From Moringa oleifera (Eukaryota; Streptophyta; Magnoliopsida; Brassicales; Moringaceae): DNA of 64,000 nucleotides. The DNA is taken from positions 1,736,001-1,800,000 of the forward strand of contig JAJFZO010000168.1 in the NCBI GenBank assembly GCA_021397835.1, given 5' to 3'. Positions 22,584 to 34,868 of the stretch are shown here, piece by piece. Every line of letters begins with the position of its first letter. The first letter of the stretch is position 1. The notes below the pieces were generated by a model. That model made no database searches. It was not told where the DNA came from and saw only the letters and a list, made by a program, of their open reading frames with translations. Position numbers and translations under genes: made by a program.

Positions 22584-25500
22584 ATGGCTCAACGTGCATT
22601 GATGATTAGGACACTACCAGTGTGTCTGGGACGAATCAGAATTGCTGCTTTTGCAACATCTTCAGCTTTAGCTCCTAAATGGGAAGGTGGAGTGTCTATG
22701 GTCCAAGGAGCTTCCAGAGGAATTGGCCTTGAATTTGTGAGCCCCTCTTCTTCCCCTTTTTAATTGCTATTCTCCTTTTAATTTGTGTCAAAATTATTGA
22801 ACAAATGCTAGAGTTAGATAGTTGAAACTCCAAGTTTATATAGTCATTTTGGCATACTTGGCATATGATTTTCCTCGAGGCCTTTAGTTTGTTTGCTTGT
22901 TAGTTCTTAATTGAGTAGAATGGTTGGTGTACCTTAATCATCTTAGTTTTATCCCTAATACCAAATGAAAAATGGTTAGCATGTGCCGGTGACAAATAGT
23001 TATTCAGTTTAAGGATAGTGAAAGTCAATTGAGCAGTTGCTGAAAATAATTGGTTTTCTAGGACTAGATGAGATGAGCGACTAAACACTGCCTTAATCAA
23101 GATACCAAAGATTACAAAAGCATCACAGACTTGAACGTACAGGTGCCTGCTAAAACACAATCTAACTGTGAGAACCCAAAGAAGTGCTTTATTATCACTT
23201 AGAAACCAAGCTAACCGTTTGCTTAATTGACCCAAAGGTAACTTTGGGCAAAGTAGGTGACTTGCAGCAACTTACCTCTCAAGATGTTTCTCGAAGATGG
23301 AATTTGGAAAGCAAACTTTCTTATGTTTAATGATTCTTTTTTAAAGAAACCAAAAATATTCTCTCTCTTTTTTTTCCCTCCTAAAGTTCTGTCACAACAT
23401 GAACTTCTATTCTCATCCTGTAAGATCAGTGTTTTATTTACAAGATCAGTGTTTTATTTACTTGCTTTCAATTTGATAAGTTGTCTCTCCAAACGAATAT
23501 GGAGGAAAAAAGCAAAGGTGTAGTTGCTTGAATTGCAGCGCCTAGACTCAGGTTGAGGCCAATATTTCTGGTGAGTAGAAACAAATGCTTCTATTATTGT
23601 CTGTCTGATGCGCCATTATCAGTAGCACTGCATCCTCTTTCTCTCTGGCTTCTTTCTCCTCCTCTTCTCTCTCTTCCACGTTCTATACTAGATCTGGGAA
23701 TCATAGCATTTAAATAAGTAGAAAGCAAGGTGGGGTAGAAGGGGGTAGCAATGCATCTTTTACAAATGTAGCATCGTTCATCATCTCCTTGCAGACAGGA
23801 ATGAACTCTGCCTGTTTAAATACATTTTTCTTGCCCTTTTTCTTCTCCAAAATTGGACCTAGTTAAAGGGCATGTTGAAGAAATGAGCCCAAAAAGCTTT
23901 GGATCTGCAAATTTAAATGGGAGTTTTTACAACAAATTGTATGTTCCTAATTTATATGTTTATGGTAGCTAACTATATGTCATATACCTATTTCTTTTAT
24001 CCAGGAAAAATAGGTAAAGTTTGCCAAGATTCTGCAATATTTTTTACTTTATTAATATTAATTTGAGTTAAGTTACATGTCAAAATATTATTTTGCATTT
24101 CTACTGCATTAAATGGCTAACTGATTAATTTTCATGCTTTGAATTAAGAAAAATTCCTTCCTTGTTATTTTTATACGAAATGAAATGCTCAATCAGGCAT
24201 GCATACATAAATACAAAATCAGGCATACATACATAAATACATAATACATAAACGCCCATGTAGCATTGCTTGTCTTTCTTGTTGCTATCTTGTGGACATA
24301 AGTGTAAACATGTACCACCTTTGAGCACCTTCTTGCTGGCCCTGGCCCCAATCAAATCTCCTGGTCCCGAAAATCCAACCAAAAGGAAATTAATCTTTCT
24401 CTTTTTTTTTTCCTCATGATTTTAGTATTTACCTTGAATTAAATGATGCAAACAATCATTTAATTCTAGCAGCTCTATCTTGACTTTGTTGTTTTTTTCT
24501 TTCTCATGCAGGTAAAACAACTGTTGGAGAAAAATGAGAAAGGCCATGTTGTTGCCACTTGCAGGAACCCAAAAGAGTCAACTGGCCTTCTTGATTTGAA
24601 GAATAAATTTGCCGAACGACTTAATATTTTACAGCTAGATGTTACCACTGAAAGCACCATAGAGGTTACATGGATCTCTGTGCTTGTTTTTCCTTTTTCT
24701 TGCTTCCTCATATTCTTTCTTCAGACTAAAAGGAACTAACCCTGGCAAATACAGACTAATCTAGTGAGTCCTAACGAGTTATTTAATAATCCAATAGCTT
24801 TCTTAATTTTTTCCTGGTTTAAGCTAGCCCAAAAGATATTTCACATCAAAAAAGAAAAACAAAAGAGAATCAGCCCAGCAGATGATACAAAAGATTATAA
24901 ACAGAGGGAATCTTACAACTAATCAAATTTGAAAGGTCGTAAGATTGTGAAACTATTGTGTTTTCCTTTTTTCTTTTCAATATGCTGCAGTAAAGTTGGT
25001 TATATAGCTCCTATAATATCAGTAACTTATTGGTCTTAGATAATTGTTGTAACTTGATGTAACATCACATTTCAGGCATCTGCAGAGTCCATCGGACGAC
25101 AATATGGCTATCTGAACCTTCTCATTAATGCTTCAGGCATTCTTTCAATACCTGATGTTTTGCAACCAGGTGAGGATGTTATGTCATAGTTTGATTTTGC
25201 CTCTAAAGATAGAGCCGAACTGTTCAGCTCACAGAAAGGCTTCTATATAGCTGTATATCATATAGTATCCAATTACTACACATTTAGTTATACTGGTATA
25301 CATTTTTGTTATCTGTTAAATTTCCTTTTAAAGGAGACAGGAAATTAACTTCTATTTTATTTCATTGATTTCCAGTACAGAAACAACTTTGAACAAGGTT
25401 GAGAAGTCATCATTGATGCTTGCTTATGAGGTTAATGCAGTTGGTCCTATTCTAGTGACAAAGGTATGGCCATTCTGTTTTCAACTTATTCCTCAATATT

Positions 25501-27242
25501 CAATTATGAAGCATGCATTTTTCTTTCTTTCATTAATATCTGTCCTTGTTTCTTTGTTTCTTTATTTTTCTCTCTTCAAATAAAAGAAGTAACTTTGGTT
25601 AGAACTTTATTGCTAATGGCATACTTCATATTTTGCCTTATTTTTAGATATGTCAAAAGCCATCCAATGTAGGCAGATATAGAGAAGTGCATGATTGGGT
25701 GGTCCAAGCTACTTTTTGCTGTGATCATTCAATTGCTTTTGACAAATAGCATAATGCGCACACAAGTACCATCCTAACTAAAATGCATGATTGGGTGGTC
25801 CAAGTTACTTTTAGCTATGATTATTTTAATTGCTTTTGAAAAATAACATAATGCGGGCACAAGTAGCATGTTAACTGAAATGTTTTATGTTATAGGATGT
25901 CGATTAAAATCTTTTTATTTGAAATCGCATTGCAGGAGTGCAATTACTTTAAATCCTGTACGGCAACTCTTATTTGTATTTTGACGGTTAAAGACATTAT
26001 AGAACTACCTACTTCTTCTTCTTGTTTGTGTCTGCAGCATATGTGGCCTCTTCTTAAGGTTGGGGGAGGCTCTGGGACTGACAGGAATGTTGCTGTTGTT
26101 GCCAATTTAAGTGCCAGGGTTGGTTCCATTGGGGACAATCGCCTTGGGGGTTGGCACTCTTATAGATCTTCAAAGGCTGCCCTTAATCAGTGTATGATCC
26201 TTTGCACAGGTCTTCTGAATAAGAAACTGCATTCTTAAATATTTTTTTTCATTCTTGATTGCTTTTCTTGAGAAATAGAATGCTCGATATCTATGTATCA
26301 TGTAGTTGCATTTTGTTCTGATGAATATCTTTACTTGTGAAGAAGATGTAAAAAAGAAAATAAAGTTGTATGATTTGAACGATTAGGATGAAGGACCTTT
26401 GCCCATGGTTGGGAAAATGGCAGCATCCTTCCTATATTATCTTATTGAAAAAGTCTACCTTATCCGGGAACCATTGGAGTTCGTGCATATTAGACTCTTT
26501 CCATTTGAGTTGACAGGCTTTCATCGGAAGTGCATTGGGACTCTAAATCTGCATTAAAGAATCAGGCATGGCCTTATCTGCTGAATTCCATTGTGAGACT
26601 TTTACATGTGATGTTTCTATAAATAGCTATAGGAAGCAGATGCACCAAGGACAGAGTTACAATTGCACAACATAGTTCGGTGACTCCCAATCAACAATCC
26701 ATACACAGCAATAATATTCTTTTCTTTCTGACCTTTTCCCTCTCTTTCAGATGCTAGTTAATTAATAGACCAGGATAAAAACACTGTTCAATCAAATATA
26801 TCATTGTATACGTTATCATGCAGTTTGGATTTCTGGATTCTCTGTTTGGAACTAGTCTTCTGTTCCTTCAATTGGGTACTACTATTTAGATGCTTCCCTT
26901 TTCATTTTCCTAACATTTCTCAGTTTCCACATTCAAAGAGTTCCATGAGCAAATGAACACGTCTCAATTGTTTTGAGCTTGTAATTCCTTCAAATTTTTC
27001 TTGCAGTGACAAGAACTGTATCAGTGGAGTTTGCTCGAAAGAAGGATCCAGTTATATGCATTCTGTTGCATCCAGGCACAGTTGATACTGATTTATCTCG
27101 GCCATTCCAAAGAAATGTTCCTGAAAGCAAGCTTTTCACGACAAAGTTCTCTGTGCAGAAGCTCTTGAATATCATTGACAATGCAAAGAACCACGACAAT
27201 GGCAAGTTCTTTGCTTGGGATGGCCAGGAAATTCCTTGGTGA
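22584..27242 (+). CDS. Short-chain dehydrogenase/reductase (At4g20760-like)
   Basis: Six exons, 22584-22736, 24512-24664, 25076-25169, 25381-25463, 26038-26191 and 27007-27242, join in phase at GT/AG sites to give 290 residues. It is a classical-type Rossmann-fold SDR. The cofactor loop QGASRGIG is at 41-48 (usual form TGxxxGIG), N-A-S-G at 120-123 stands where NNAG is usual, and the catalytic Y203-x-x-x-K207 lies in SYRSSK, with Ser186 or Ser191 as the likely third member. It should be an NAD(P)-dependent oxidoreductase. The substrate is unknown, and C-factor-like SDRs are the nearest group I recall. The first 30 residues are basic and Ser/Ala-rich (IRTLPVCLGRIRIAAFA), suggesting a plastid or mitochondrial presequence. 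ATG22584 is chosen because the frame just upstream has no other ATG. The PPR gene is convergent to it downstream. Confidence 0.93.
23422..23461. repeat. Perfect 20-bp tandem duplication in SDR intron 1
   Basis: aagatcagtgttttatttac occurs twice in direct succession (23422-23441 and 23442-23461) with no difference. Confidence 0.95.
24192..24243. repeat. 26-bp tandem duplication in SDR intron 1
   Basis: Two adjacent copies beginning atcaggcat lie at 24192-24217 and 24218-24243, with about two differences. Confidence 0.85.
25688..25880. repeat. 96-bp tandem duplication in SDR intron 4
   Basis: Copies at 25688-25783 and 25784-25880 both begin tgcatgattgggtggtccaa and share most bases to the end. 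The difference count is modest. It does not touch the splice sites. Confidence 0.88.
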
Positions 27243-27316
27243 CTGTTCATGCTCCTGCTGAATACACAATCAGATATATTAAGACGAACTCAGCTGGGCG
27301 ATTGAGTTGTTTTGTT

Positions 27317-27322
27317 AATAAA
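27317..27322 (+). terminator. Poly(A) signal of the SDR gene
   Basis: A canonical AATAAA lies 75 bases after the SDR stop codon. It is the likely near-upstream element for 3' end formation. Confidence 0.5.
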
Positions 27323-28094
27323 TGGTGCTGAATTATTATTCTACACAATTCTTTCTGATGGTTTTTCATTCATTGTCTGTGTGTTTGATTAATAACTTTT
27401 TCTTCCTGTGAAGCTGTTAGTGGATTCAGTAGCTTACCAGAGTTGATTCAGCAACTCGCCAATATTTGGTGAAATGGAATGAGCAAGGACCAAATAGATG
27501 CAGCTTAACAGCTTTGTGTTAGATAGACCTGTGATAATCCTATTAATACAATGCCATGATATCATGTTTACTATTCTATTATGCTTTTTGTCTACAAGAA
27601 ATTAACTGAGTAACCCAAGATGTTAGTGATTGGATTGTTTAAATCCTTAATGAAAACATATGCATCACGGTTGAGGCTGAACTGTCAAAATTTCCTTGTG
27701 ATTTGATTTTACAGTCAAGAGTGTGAAGTATCCAAAAAAAAAAAAAAAAGAACACTGGAATGGCATGCATTATTTCATCAGTGAAAGAAAATTGCTCTGC
27801 AACATAAGGCATGCTAAACTGAACTTGCATATTAAAACCATTTTAAGATGACATCACTATTAAGAGACAAAAGTAGGGTCTACTAAGGACCAAATTGTAA
27901 CATTGCCTTCACTGTTTTATTCAAGTCAGACTAATCTGTCTCCAAGTACTCAATTTCCTGCTCATTATATGTCCATGCTCTTTATGCCTATAGCCATTCA
28001 GTGTATCCTGCAAAATCGAGTTCGATCAAATGCTAAATACTTACTACTAGGTATATGACCTTGAACTTTTGAGGCATGCCTGATCAAATTTACA
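27323..28094. other. Spacer between SDR and LTP relic
   Basis: No gene is recognised. A poly(A) run lies near 27735. The short frames look random. Confidence 0.5.
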
Positions 28095-28320
28095 AACATC
28101 TTGTAGTAGGTACTAATGGTGACAGGGAACCCAACGTTGATACTGTAAGCGTGAGGAATCCTGCTCAAGAGCCCATTTTTGCAAGCTCAAAGACTTGACC
28201 GCAGCCTTCACGCACCAGCAGATCCCTTTCCTATCGTCGAAGGTCTTCATTCTGAAGAAGCGGTTTCAGCCCCTTGTAGCATGCATGAGAGGACGCTGAG
28301 GCCTGGCAAGTAGCAAAGGT
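28095..28320 (-). pseudogene. Non-specific lipid-transfer-protein-like exon relic
   Basis: Read on the minus strand from 28320 down, three successive frames give an LTP-like order of motifs. First is ACYKGLKPLLQNEDLR (pattern C-C-x-G-V-x-x-L), then DDRKGICWCVKAAVKSLSL (pattern D-R-x-x-A-C-x-C-L-K-x-A-A). Last is SRIPHAYSINVGFPVTIST (pattern L-P-x-x-C-x-V-x-I-P-Y-x-I-S-x-S-T). Two frameshifts, an in-frame TAG and the loss of several of the eight cysteines mean it cannot encode a folded LTP. Functional nsLTPs are small secreted lipid carriers. The call rests on motif order alone and could be coincidence in a diverged segment. Confidence 0.5.
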
Positions 28321-29678
28321 AAATTAATCTGATAAGTGTTTATATAGATTAGATTTGAATAACACTGCTGCCCCAGTCCTCACTCTAAGCAATTTATTCT
28401 GATAGCTTGATTTATCAACTACACCGACAATTCTTATTATTTATCATGCCAGCAAACTCTCACATGGGCAGACAAAGGTCCTCCGATATCCTACCCGACT
28501 GCCAACCTCTCTTCAAGCATGAACCAACAAAGTGCTTTAACGCATGGCCGATTAGTGCTTTGCATCCTAAAGATGAAAGGAGAACAAGACAATTCATCAC
28601 AGTTTGACATGGGTCCTACTATCTCCTACTGTACAATGGAAAAACGTACATTTCCGTGAAAGATTAATGAGAGCTGAAGAGCTGAGTCCTTCCTATAGGT
28701 AAGCAATTTAGGATGACTGCCACTTGCAAACATAGTCATTCACCACAGCTATAGCTAAGCCCAAGTAACACGCGAGCCCTTCAAAGGGAAAAATGTTGGA
28801 TTAAGTGAAAGAAACCACCAGAAAGATATATTAAGCAGGCAATATGGTAATTCTAAGACTGATGATGGGCACTAGGTTGGACATGTTCATTCACTGAAAT
28901 GAAACGTCTATAAATCATGTTGCACAGATTCATCTGAAATTCATTTGGTCTGTCGCACTTGATAATCTTGCCAAGTTTATGTTCTACTGCCTGTATATCA
29001 ATATGATTTTTAGAAGATGAAGTATTAAGTGGCTACAAATGTTTAATAGCTATATACATGCTATGAAAAGAGAGGGAGGGAGAGAGATGAAATATAGAGA
29101 CTTCACCTGCAACAACTAGAACAAAGATGCAGCAACAAGCCTAGATTTATGATTTGCCCATTGAATATGATGATCATCTCCAAATGTAACTCATAGGCAG
29201 CAAATTCTCCCATTCAATATGATGACCATCTCCAAATATAACTCATAGGCAGCAAATTGTCGCACCAGAGATTTCAGTTGCACATAGAAACTTCGTGGAC
29301 TGTCTTTAAAGTCACCTTGAAAATGCCTATTTGGTAGTTAAAAGAAGACTGTAATGATGATTGACCAACTTATCACCGTTGACCTTGACTTATTTGTTCT
29401 GGCTATCAGAAATGAAGCTTAAAGCATGAACTTCTCTCCCAGTTCCCAGGCTTCCACAAAGAAGATCAATGATCTCAGTACCTAGTCAAAGAACAACTAC
29501 ATTCTTCTTTGCTGAAATATGAAGAATATGTATGTAACAAAGCCTGCTATATAACCTTTGAGTCGATCAAGGCAAATCTTTGCACAGCTGAAGAATGCCC
29601 TTTCACCAACACTATGGCTGGTGAGGACATCTAACCATTCACAAAATGGACTTAGTGCTGACAGCAAAAGCAAGATGT
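28321..29678. other. Spacer and PPR 3' flank
   Basis: No gene is recognised. It contains the 52-bp tandem duplication listed separately. The part nearest 29678 is probably the PPR 3' UTR. Confidence 0.5.
29157..29260. repeat. 52-bp tandem duplication
   Basis: Copies at 29157-29208 and 29209-29260 both begin cccatt(g/c)aatatgatga and end caaatt, with about four or five differences. They lie about 420 bp beyond the PPR stop codon. Confidence 0.9.
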
Positions 29679-32057
29679 CTAACCATGTATTATATGAACT
29701 TCATCATCAAACATCCTCAGATTGTCATCCACCATAAAGGCTGGCATTCTACTCTTATCTTCAATCCAGCTAAAACCTGGATCCTTAAAAACCTGTTTAT
29801 TAACCATCTGCTCTCTAACAGCCCCTGCTTCATCCCATCTCCCTAAAGAAGCGTAGATATTGGCTAGAAGCACATAAGGTACAGAGTTTTGAGGATCCAG
29901 GTGGAAGAGTTCCTCTGCTGCTCGTTTAGCTAGGCTTACATTAGCATGAACTCTACAAGAACTAAGCAAAACCTCCCATATGATTGGATCATCTTTACAT
30001 GGCATCGTTTCTACAAGTGATTGGGCTTCACAAAGCCGACCAGCTCTGCCTAGGAGGTCAATGACACAAATATAATGAGCTAATTCTGGCTCTAATCCGT
30101 GAATTCTCTGCATTGAATTCAATATTTCAACACCCACATCAACCAACCCAGAGAGGCTACATGCAGTCAGAACAGCAGTAATGGTTATAACATCAGGGTT
30201 TTCACCTGATTCAATCATGCATTTGTAAAGATGAATAGCCTCATATCCACAGCCATTCTGAGCATATCCATGTATAATCTCATTCCAAGTAACAGTATTT
30301 TTAGCAGGCATCATATCAAAAAACTGTCTTGCCCCGTCTACATCACCACATTTGCAATACATATTAACAAGAGCACTCCCCACGAAGATATCATTCACAT
30401 ACCCATCTTTTGCTATCTGAGAATGAACCTGTCTTCCTTGAAATGAAGAAGATAATTTTGCTGAGCAACTCAAAATAGTTGCATAAGAGAACTGAGAAGG
30501 AAGAACATTATTTTGCTGCATCTGCTTAAAAAGCAAGAAAGCTTCTTTTTCCAGAGAATTGAGAGAAAACCCTGCAATCATAGAGTTCCAACAGACAACG
30601 TCCAGTTCAGGCACATTATAAAAGACCCACTCTGCCATATCTATCTTCTCACATTTGGAGTAGAGGCCAATAACTCCACTGGCCACATATGGGTCAGTAT
30701 GAAAGGCAGCCCTCAGTGAGGCAGCGTGAACTTGCTTTCCAGCCTCCAAAAACCTCATTTCTGAGCATGAGCTAAGGATAATAGCCAATGTAGTTTGATC
30801 TGGTTGCACATTTAGAAATTGCATTTGCCTGAAAAGTTTAAGGGCTTCCTCATGGTTTTCACTCTGTGAATAGCCAGATAGTATTGCATTCCACGAACTC
30901 ACAGTTGGAGATGACATGTTATCAAATATTCTGCGGCCGGCCTCAATATCCCCAGACTTGAGACATGCTGCAAGCACATTAATATACGTGATCTGATTTG
31001 GGTCAAAACCGCAATATAGCATTTTTTTCAGACACTCCATGGCTTTGTCGCTTTGGTATTTTTGGCCATAACCAGCTATCATAACGTTCCAAGAAACAAT
31101 GCTGAGTTCTGGCAAATCATTAAAAAGCAACTCTGCACTATCCATATCCCCATTCTTTGTGTACATGTCAAGTAAGGAATTGCTTAAATGGGTATCTCTT
31201 TCAAATCCAAGTTTAACTGTAAGACCATGGATTTGTTGGCCATGCAAGATAGCTAAAACCCCAGCACTCTGATCGTCGTGAAAAGGACATTTATGGTATC
31301 CTCTTCTGGCATAAACACTCAAGAAACTTGACAAGGAGACAGAATCGACGGGAATCCCTTTCTTGCACATCAATTTGAACATTTCCATTGCCTCCAGAAC
31401 TCGTTCTGCCTGTGCTAAACCACCCATTATTGTTGTAAAAGTGACCTCATTAATCTCAGGCATATCCCAAAAGACTTGAACGGCATCCCTAATACAGCTG
31501 CACTTCGCATACACACACACCAATGCATTACCAACATACAAGTTCTTATCAAGACCAATCTTAATAGCAAGACCATGACACTTCCTTCCGCGCTCAGCAT
31601 CCAGCAACGCCCCACAAGCACTCAAAATGCTAGCCAATGTGAAATTGGTTGGTAACAATCCTTCCGAAATCATGGTATCGTAAAAATCCAACGCCTTCAC
31701 TTCATACCCACTTCTTACTAATGAACTAATCACACAGCTCCATGAAAATGTATTTCGCTCTGGCATTTCCCTGAACAATTCATGGGCTTTCTGTAAATTC
31801 CCAGCCCGACAATGAGCACTCAATATGGCATTCCATGAATAAACGTCCTTGTTAGGCATTTTATCGAAAACGTGATAAGCAGAATTCACATTGTTGCATG
31901 CAAAGTAAAAATCGATAAGGCGATTGGAGAGGAAGGTGTCCGCAGAGAGGTCAAAACGGAGAATATGAGCGTGAAGGACTTTGCCTGCTAGGTGGGTTTT
32001 TTTGTCCGTGCAAGACCGCAAGAGATTCGAAAGATACACAGTGGTTTTTCCTCCCAT
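29679..32057 (-). CDS. PLS-class, E-type pentatricopeptide repeat protein (At4g20770-like)
   Basis: A single uninterrupted exon encodes 792 residues, as is usual for plant PPR genes. The protein is a run of about 35-residue helical-hairpin repeats of P, L and S type. Typical units are DVYSWNAILSAHCRAGNLQ and NTFSWSCVISSLVRSG, and they recur to about residue 640. An E-type tail follows (IWEVLLSSCRVHANV ... DPGFSWIE). It ends shortly after in a brief E+-like stretch, without a DYW deaminase domain. Such proteins bind organellar RNA, one base per repeat, and E-type members usually specify C-to-U editing sites together with a separate DYW partner. The organelle and target site cannot be read from the sequence here. 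The start ATG (complement of 32055-32057) gives a length close to the family's. SDR is convergent to its left. Confidence 0.95.
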   Translation of the reverse strand: MGGKTTVYLSNLLRSCTDKKTHLAGKVLHAHILRFDLSADTFLSNRLIDFYFACNNVNSAYHVFDKMPNKDVYSWNAILSAHCRAGNLQKAHELFREMPERNTFSWSCVISSLVRSGYEVKALDFYDTMISEGLLPTNFTLASILSACGALLDAERGRKCHGLAIKIGLDKNLYVGNALVCVYAKCSCIRDAVQVFWDMPEINEVTFTTIMGGLAQAERVLEAMEMFKLMCKKGIPVDSVSLSSFLSVYARRGYHKCPFHDDQSAGVLAILHGQQIHGLTVKLGFERDTHLSNSLLDMYTKNGDMDSAELLFNDLPELSIVSWNVMIAGYGQKYQSDKAMECLKKMLYCGFDPNQITYINVLAACLKSGDIEAGRRIFDNMSSPTVSSWNAILSGYSQSENHEEALKLFRQMQFLNVQPDQTTLAIILSSCSEMRFLEAGKQVHAASLRAAFHTDPYVASGVIGLYSKCEKIDMAEWVFYNVPELDVVCWNSMIAGFSLNSLEKEAFLLFKQMQQNNVLPSQFSYATILSCSAKLSSSFQGRQVHSQIAKDGYVNDIFVGSALVNMYCKCGDVDGARQFFDMMPAKNTVTWNEIIHGYAQNGCGYEAIHLYKCMIESGENPDVITITAVLTACSLSGLVDVGVEILNSMQRIHGLEPELAHYICVIDLLGRAGRLCEAQSLVETMPCKDDPIIWEVLLSSCRVHANVSLAKRAAEELFHLDPQNSVPYVLLANIYASLGRWDEAGAVREQMVNKQVFKDPGFSWIEDKSRMPAFMVDDNLRMFDDEVHIIHG

Positions 32058-34868
32058 TTTGCTAACCCGGAAAAACTATACCAGCATTATTGAGAAAGAA
32101 TTTGATGCACATGCTTCTCGTCATGGTGGACCCTTTTACAGCTTCCTCATTTTCTTCTCCAAAGGATAAAAGGTTTTAATCTCACGGCATCAATTAAAGC
32201 AATTCTGGGCACTATAATAGAGCATATGTTTACTCGGAGGATTGAAGCAGAGCAACCAGCCACCGTGCAGTTGCTTCTTTTTTTTTTTTTTAATGATGAT
32301 CATAAGAAATTTTCAAGTCAGCTTCTTGAGGTCCAACAAATTATTAAATTTTTACATTAAATCAATTTTTATTCTATATCTTGAGATATATTCTACAATA
32401 AAACAAAAAATTTGATACATTGTTGACATTATCAACATCCAAAGAATGAAAGTAAAAAACCATTTATCAAATATTTGAAAAGAAATGTAGATCTTAATTT
32501 TTATTAAAAAGAAAAAACCTTAAATTTTCATATTATGCTAAGGATGTTATCTTGTGCAATTGTTAGATAGTAATTTATAATTTTTTTCAATTTCTTAAGA
32601 TTTAGGATTTTATCAAGAAAAAGAATTTAATGGTTCTACTTTAAATATAGATATTTTCTATTTTAGGAAAAAATTGTAGTTATCTGCCACCTTGATGACA
32701 AGTAATATAATTATGAGTAAATAAAAAAAATCTAAAATTTAAGTATTTTTTAAATTAAAACTTGTCATTTTAATTTTTTTGATTATGCTATCAAATTTTT
32801 AATTTTGATCAATTTTCACTTTATTGTCTTTTTTATTTAATTTTGTTAATGAAATTGAGTATTTTTTATGAATATTTTAGAAATTTACAAAAAATCAAGA
32901 GAATCAAGTTCTTCTTCATTGAGAATGTCATGTGTTATCAAGAATTGAATCATTGTTTGGTCCTTCCAAGTCAACATTTTTATCCTCAAATGACTAAATT
33001 TGAAGTTTCAAATCAAATAGAGTGATTTTGAGTCTAGGTTTACAAGATTGAATACTATTACGCACTAAAAAAACTCGGACATATATCTAGAAAAATACAT
33101 CACATATGAAATTAATTAGAGAAAAAATACAAGACATTAAAGAAGGTTATTGAATCCAACTTTTCTTTTTCTTTTTACCTTTTTTAATCAAAAAAGTTTT
33201 CAATTGATTTATGTTCTTTTCCAATACTTTCCTAATAAAAAATTGTAGCATAAATTTTGTTAATTTATGCATCTTCTCTCTCGATTTGGTTGATGATAAT
33301 TAGTAAAGCTTCAACCATGATGAAGAAGGTAAATAACCAGTTAAAAATGCAGAGGAGAGTTGATGTGATTGCAATGCCTCTCATTAGACAGAGAAAATTA
33401 ACAATAGTTTGGGTTAAAGATTGATTCAGATTGAAAGTTTGATAGCATAATTAAGAAAATTTAAACGCAACATTTTAATTAAAAAAACATGTAAAGTTCA
33501 AAGTTTTTTTTTATTTATCCTATAACTATAAATAAAAATATATATCAATATTTTAATTTTCAAACAATATCATATTTACCATAACTTAATCATCTGTAAG
33601 TACTTTTTAAAAAAGATAGGTTTATAATTAAAAAATTATGTTTAGTAAGCTTTAATGTTTAATTTTATCATTAAAATAAATTTGCATGATATTCATTATT
33701 TTAGTTAATAACTATGTGACACGAATTCATTAAATTTTTTCTCTCTCCTACAACATGTCTCAAATTTTCCATTTGAATTGCAAGTATGATTTTACCATTT
33801 TCTTTGTGCAAACAATTAGCTCTTACTTTTTTTTTTTCTCTTTCATAACATAGTGGCTTTAGTATTCAAGTCACACCCTTTCCCTTCTCCTTCACCTTTT
33901 CTTTCTCTTTGTGGCCAGCACATAATATAAAAGTAGTCTTCACTCTTTTTCTCTTTCAAGCCACTCTTTTCTAAAGTCAAATTGAATCTTTAACATTCTA
34001 AGCATCTTGAAGCATTTTGAAGCATTCTAGACAACTTATCCTCTCAAGTAACTCATAATCTCACCATTTCTCTTCTTCTTTTGCTCTCTTATGTTGAACA
34101 TAACATAATAAGGAATATGTCAGATTCAAATCATTAGTATTCTTGACAGATTAAAGCATTAAGATACATATTTTGAATGATATTTGTCCCTTTTAAAGGG
34201 ATATGTTCTCTCTAAATCATCATTTTTTATTTTATCATCCAAAATACACATACTGGTTCCATTTGAACCCATGGCTTGAGGATGGTTTCTCATGTGGCTA
34301 TGTGCACTCATTTTTCTTTTCTTATTTTATCATCCAAAATCCAAGCTGTACACACAACCAAATAGCAAGACTAAAAATCTTTCCAAGGTTTCTTTTAGCG
34401 TGTTTATGTGTGAAGTTCGAGTTTCACGTTGAACTCACATTAGACGAGTGACTTTTAAGAGGTTTTAGTATAATTTGATGATTATAAATGCCTTATGCAA
34501 ATACATGCTAGTCATATGTATGTGTTGGCTATTGTGGACATGTAATGAGTCACTATGCATTGATAATGCATTATTGAGCATGATAATGATGTTTTATGCA
34601 TGAGTATTAGTGAATAATTGTATATCAATATTTGCATTTAAATACTGATATTTTCCAATGATAATGGTTTACTACAGCATTAGACTGTTAGGTTGGATAA
34701 AAATAAATAGTGACTTAATACAAATTATAGTGATTTAATAAAATGTCATAACGTTATGTTTGTTTTCATAGTAAGTAATTACTTAAAAATATAACGCCTC
34801 CGATAGAGTCGATTGTCACTATATTAACAAGGACTCTATTAGTCATGATGCAGGATGAACGATAAGAT
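32058..34868. other. PPR upstream region and AT-rich spacer
   Basis: The first 200 bp should hold the PPR promoter and 5' UTR. The rest is AT-rich with no supported gene. A repeated phrase (ttttattttatcatccaaaat, near 34221 and 34320) and a TATA-like cataatataaaag near 33922 lie shortly before the Mutator relic and may belong to it. No terminal inverted repeat was found. Confidence 0.45.

Noticed and set aside
24125..24382. Minus-strand coding frame in SDR intron 1
   Set aside because: It crosses the catacataaatac tandem repeat and shows no domain. It is intronic noise.
29646..32169. Plus-strand frames inside the PPR gene
   Set aside because: They are shadows of the long minus-strand PPR exon and show no domain.
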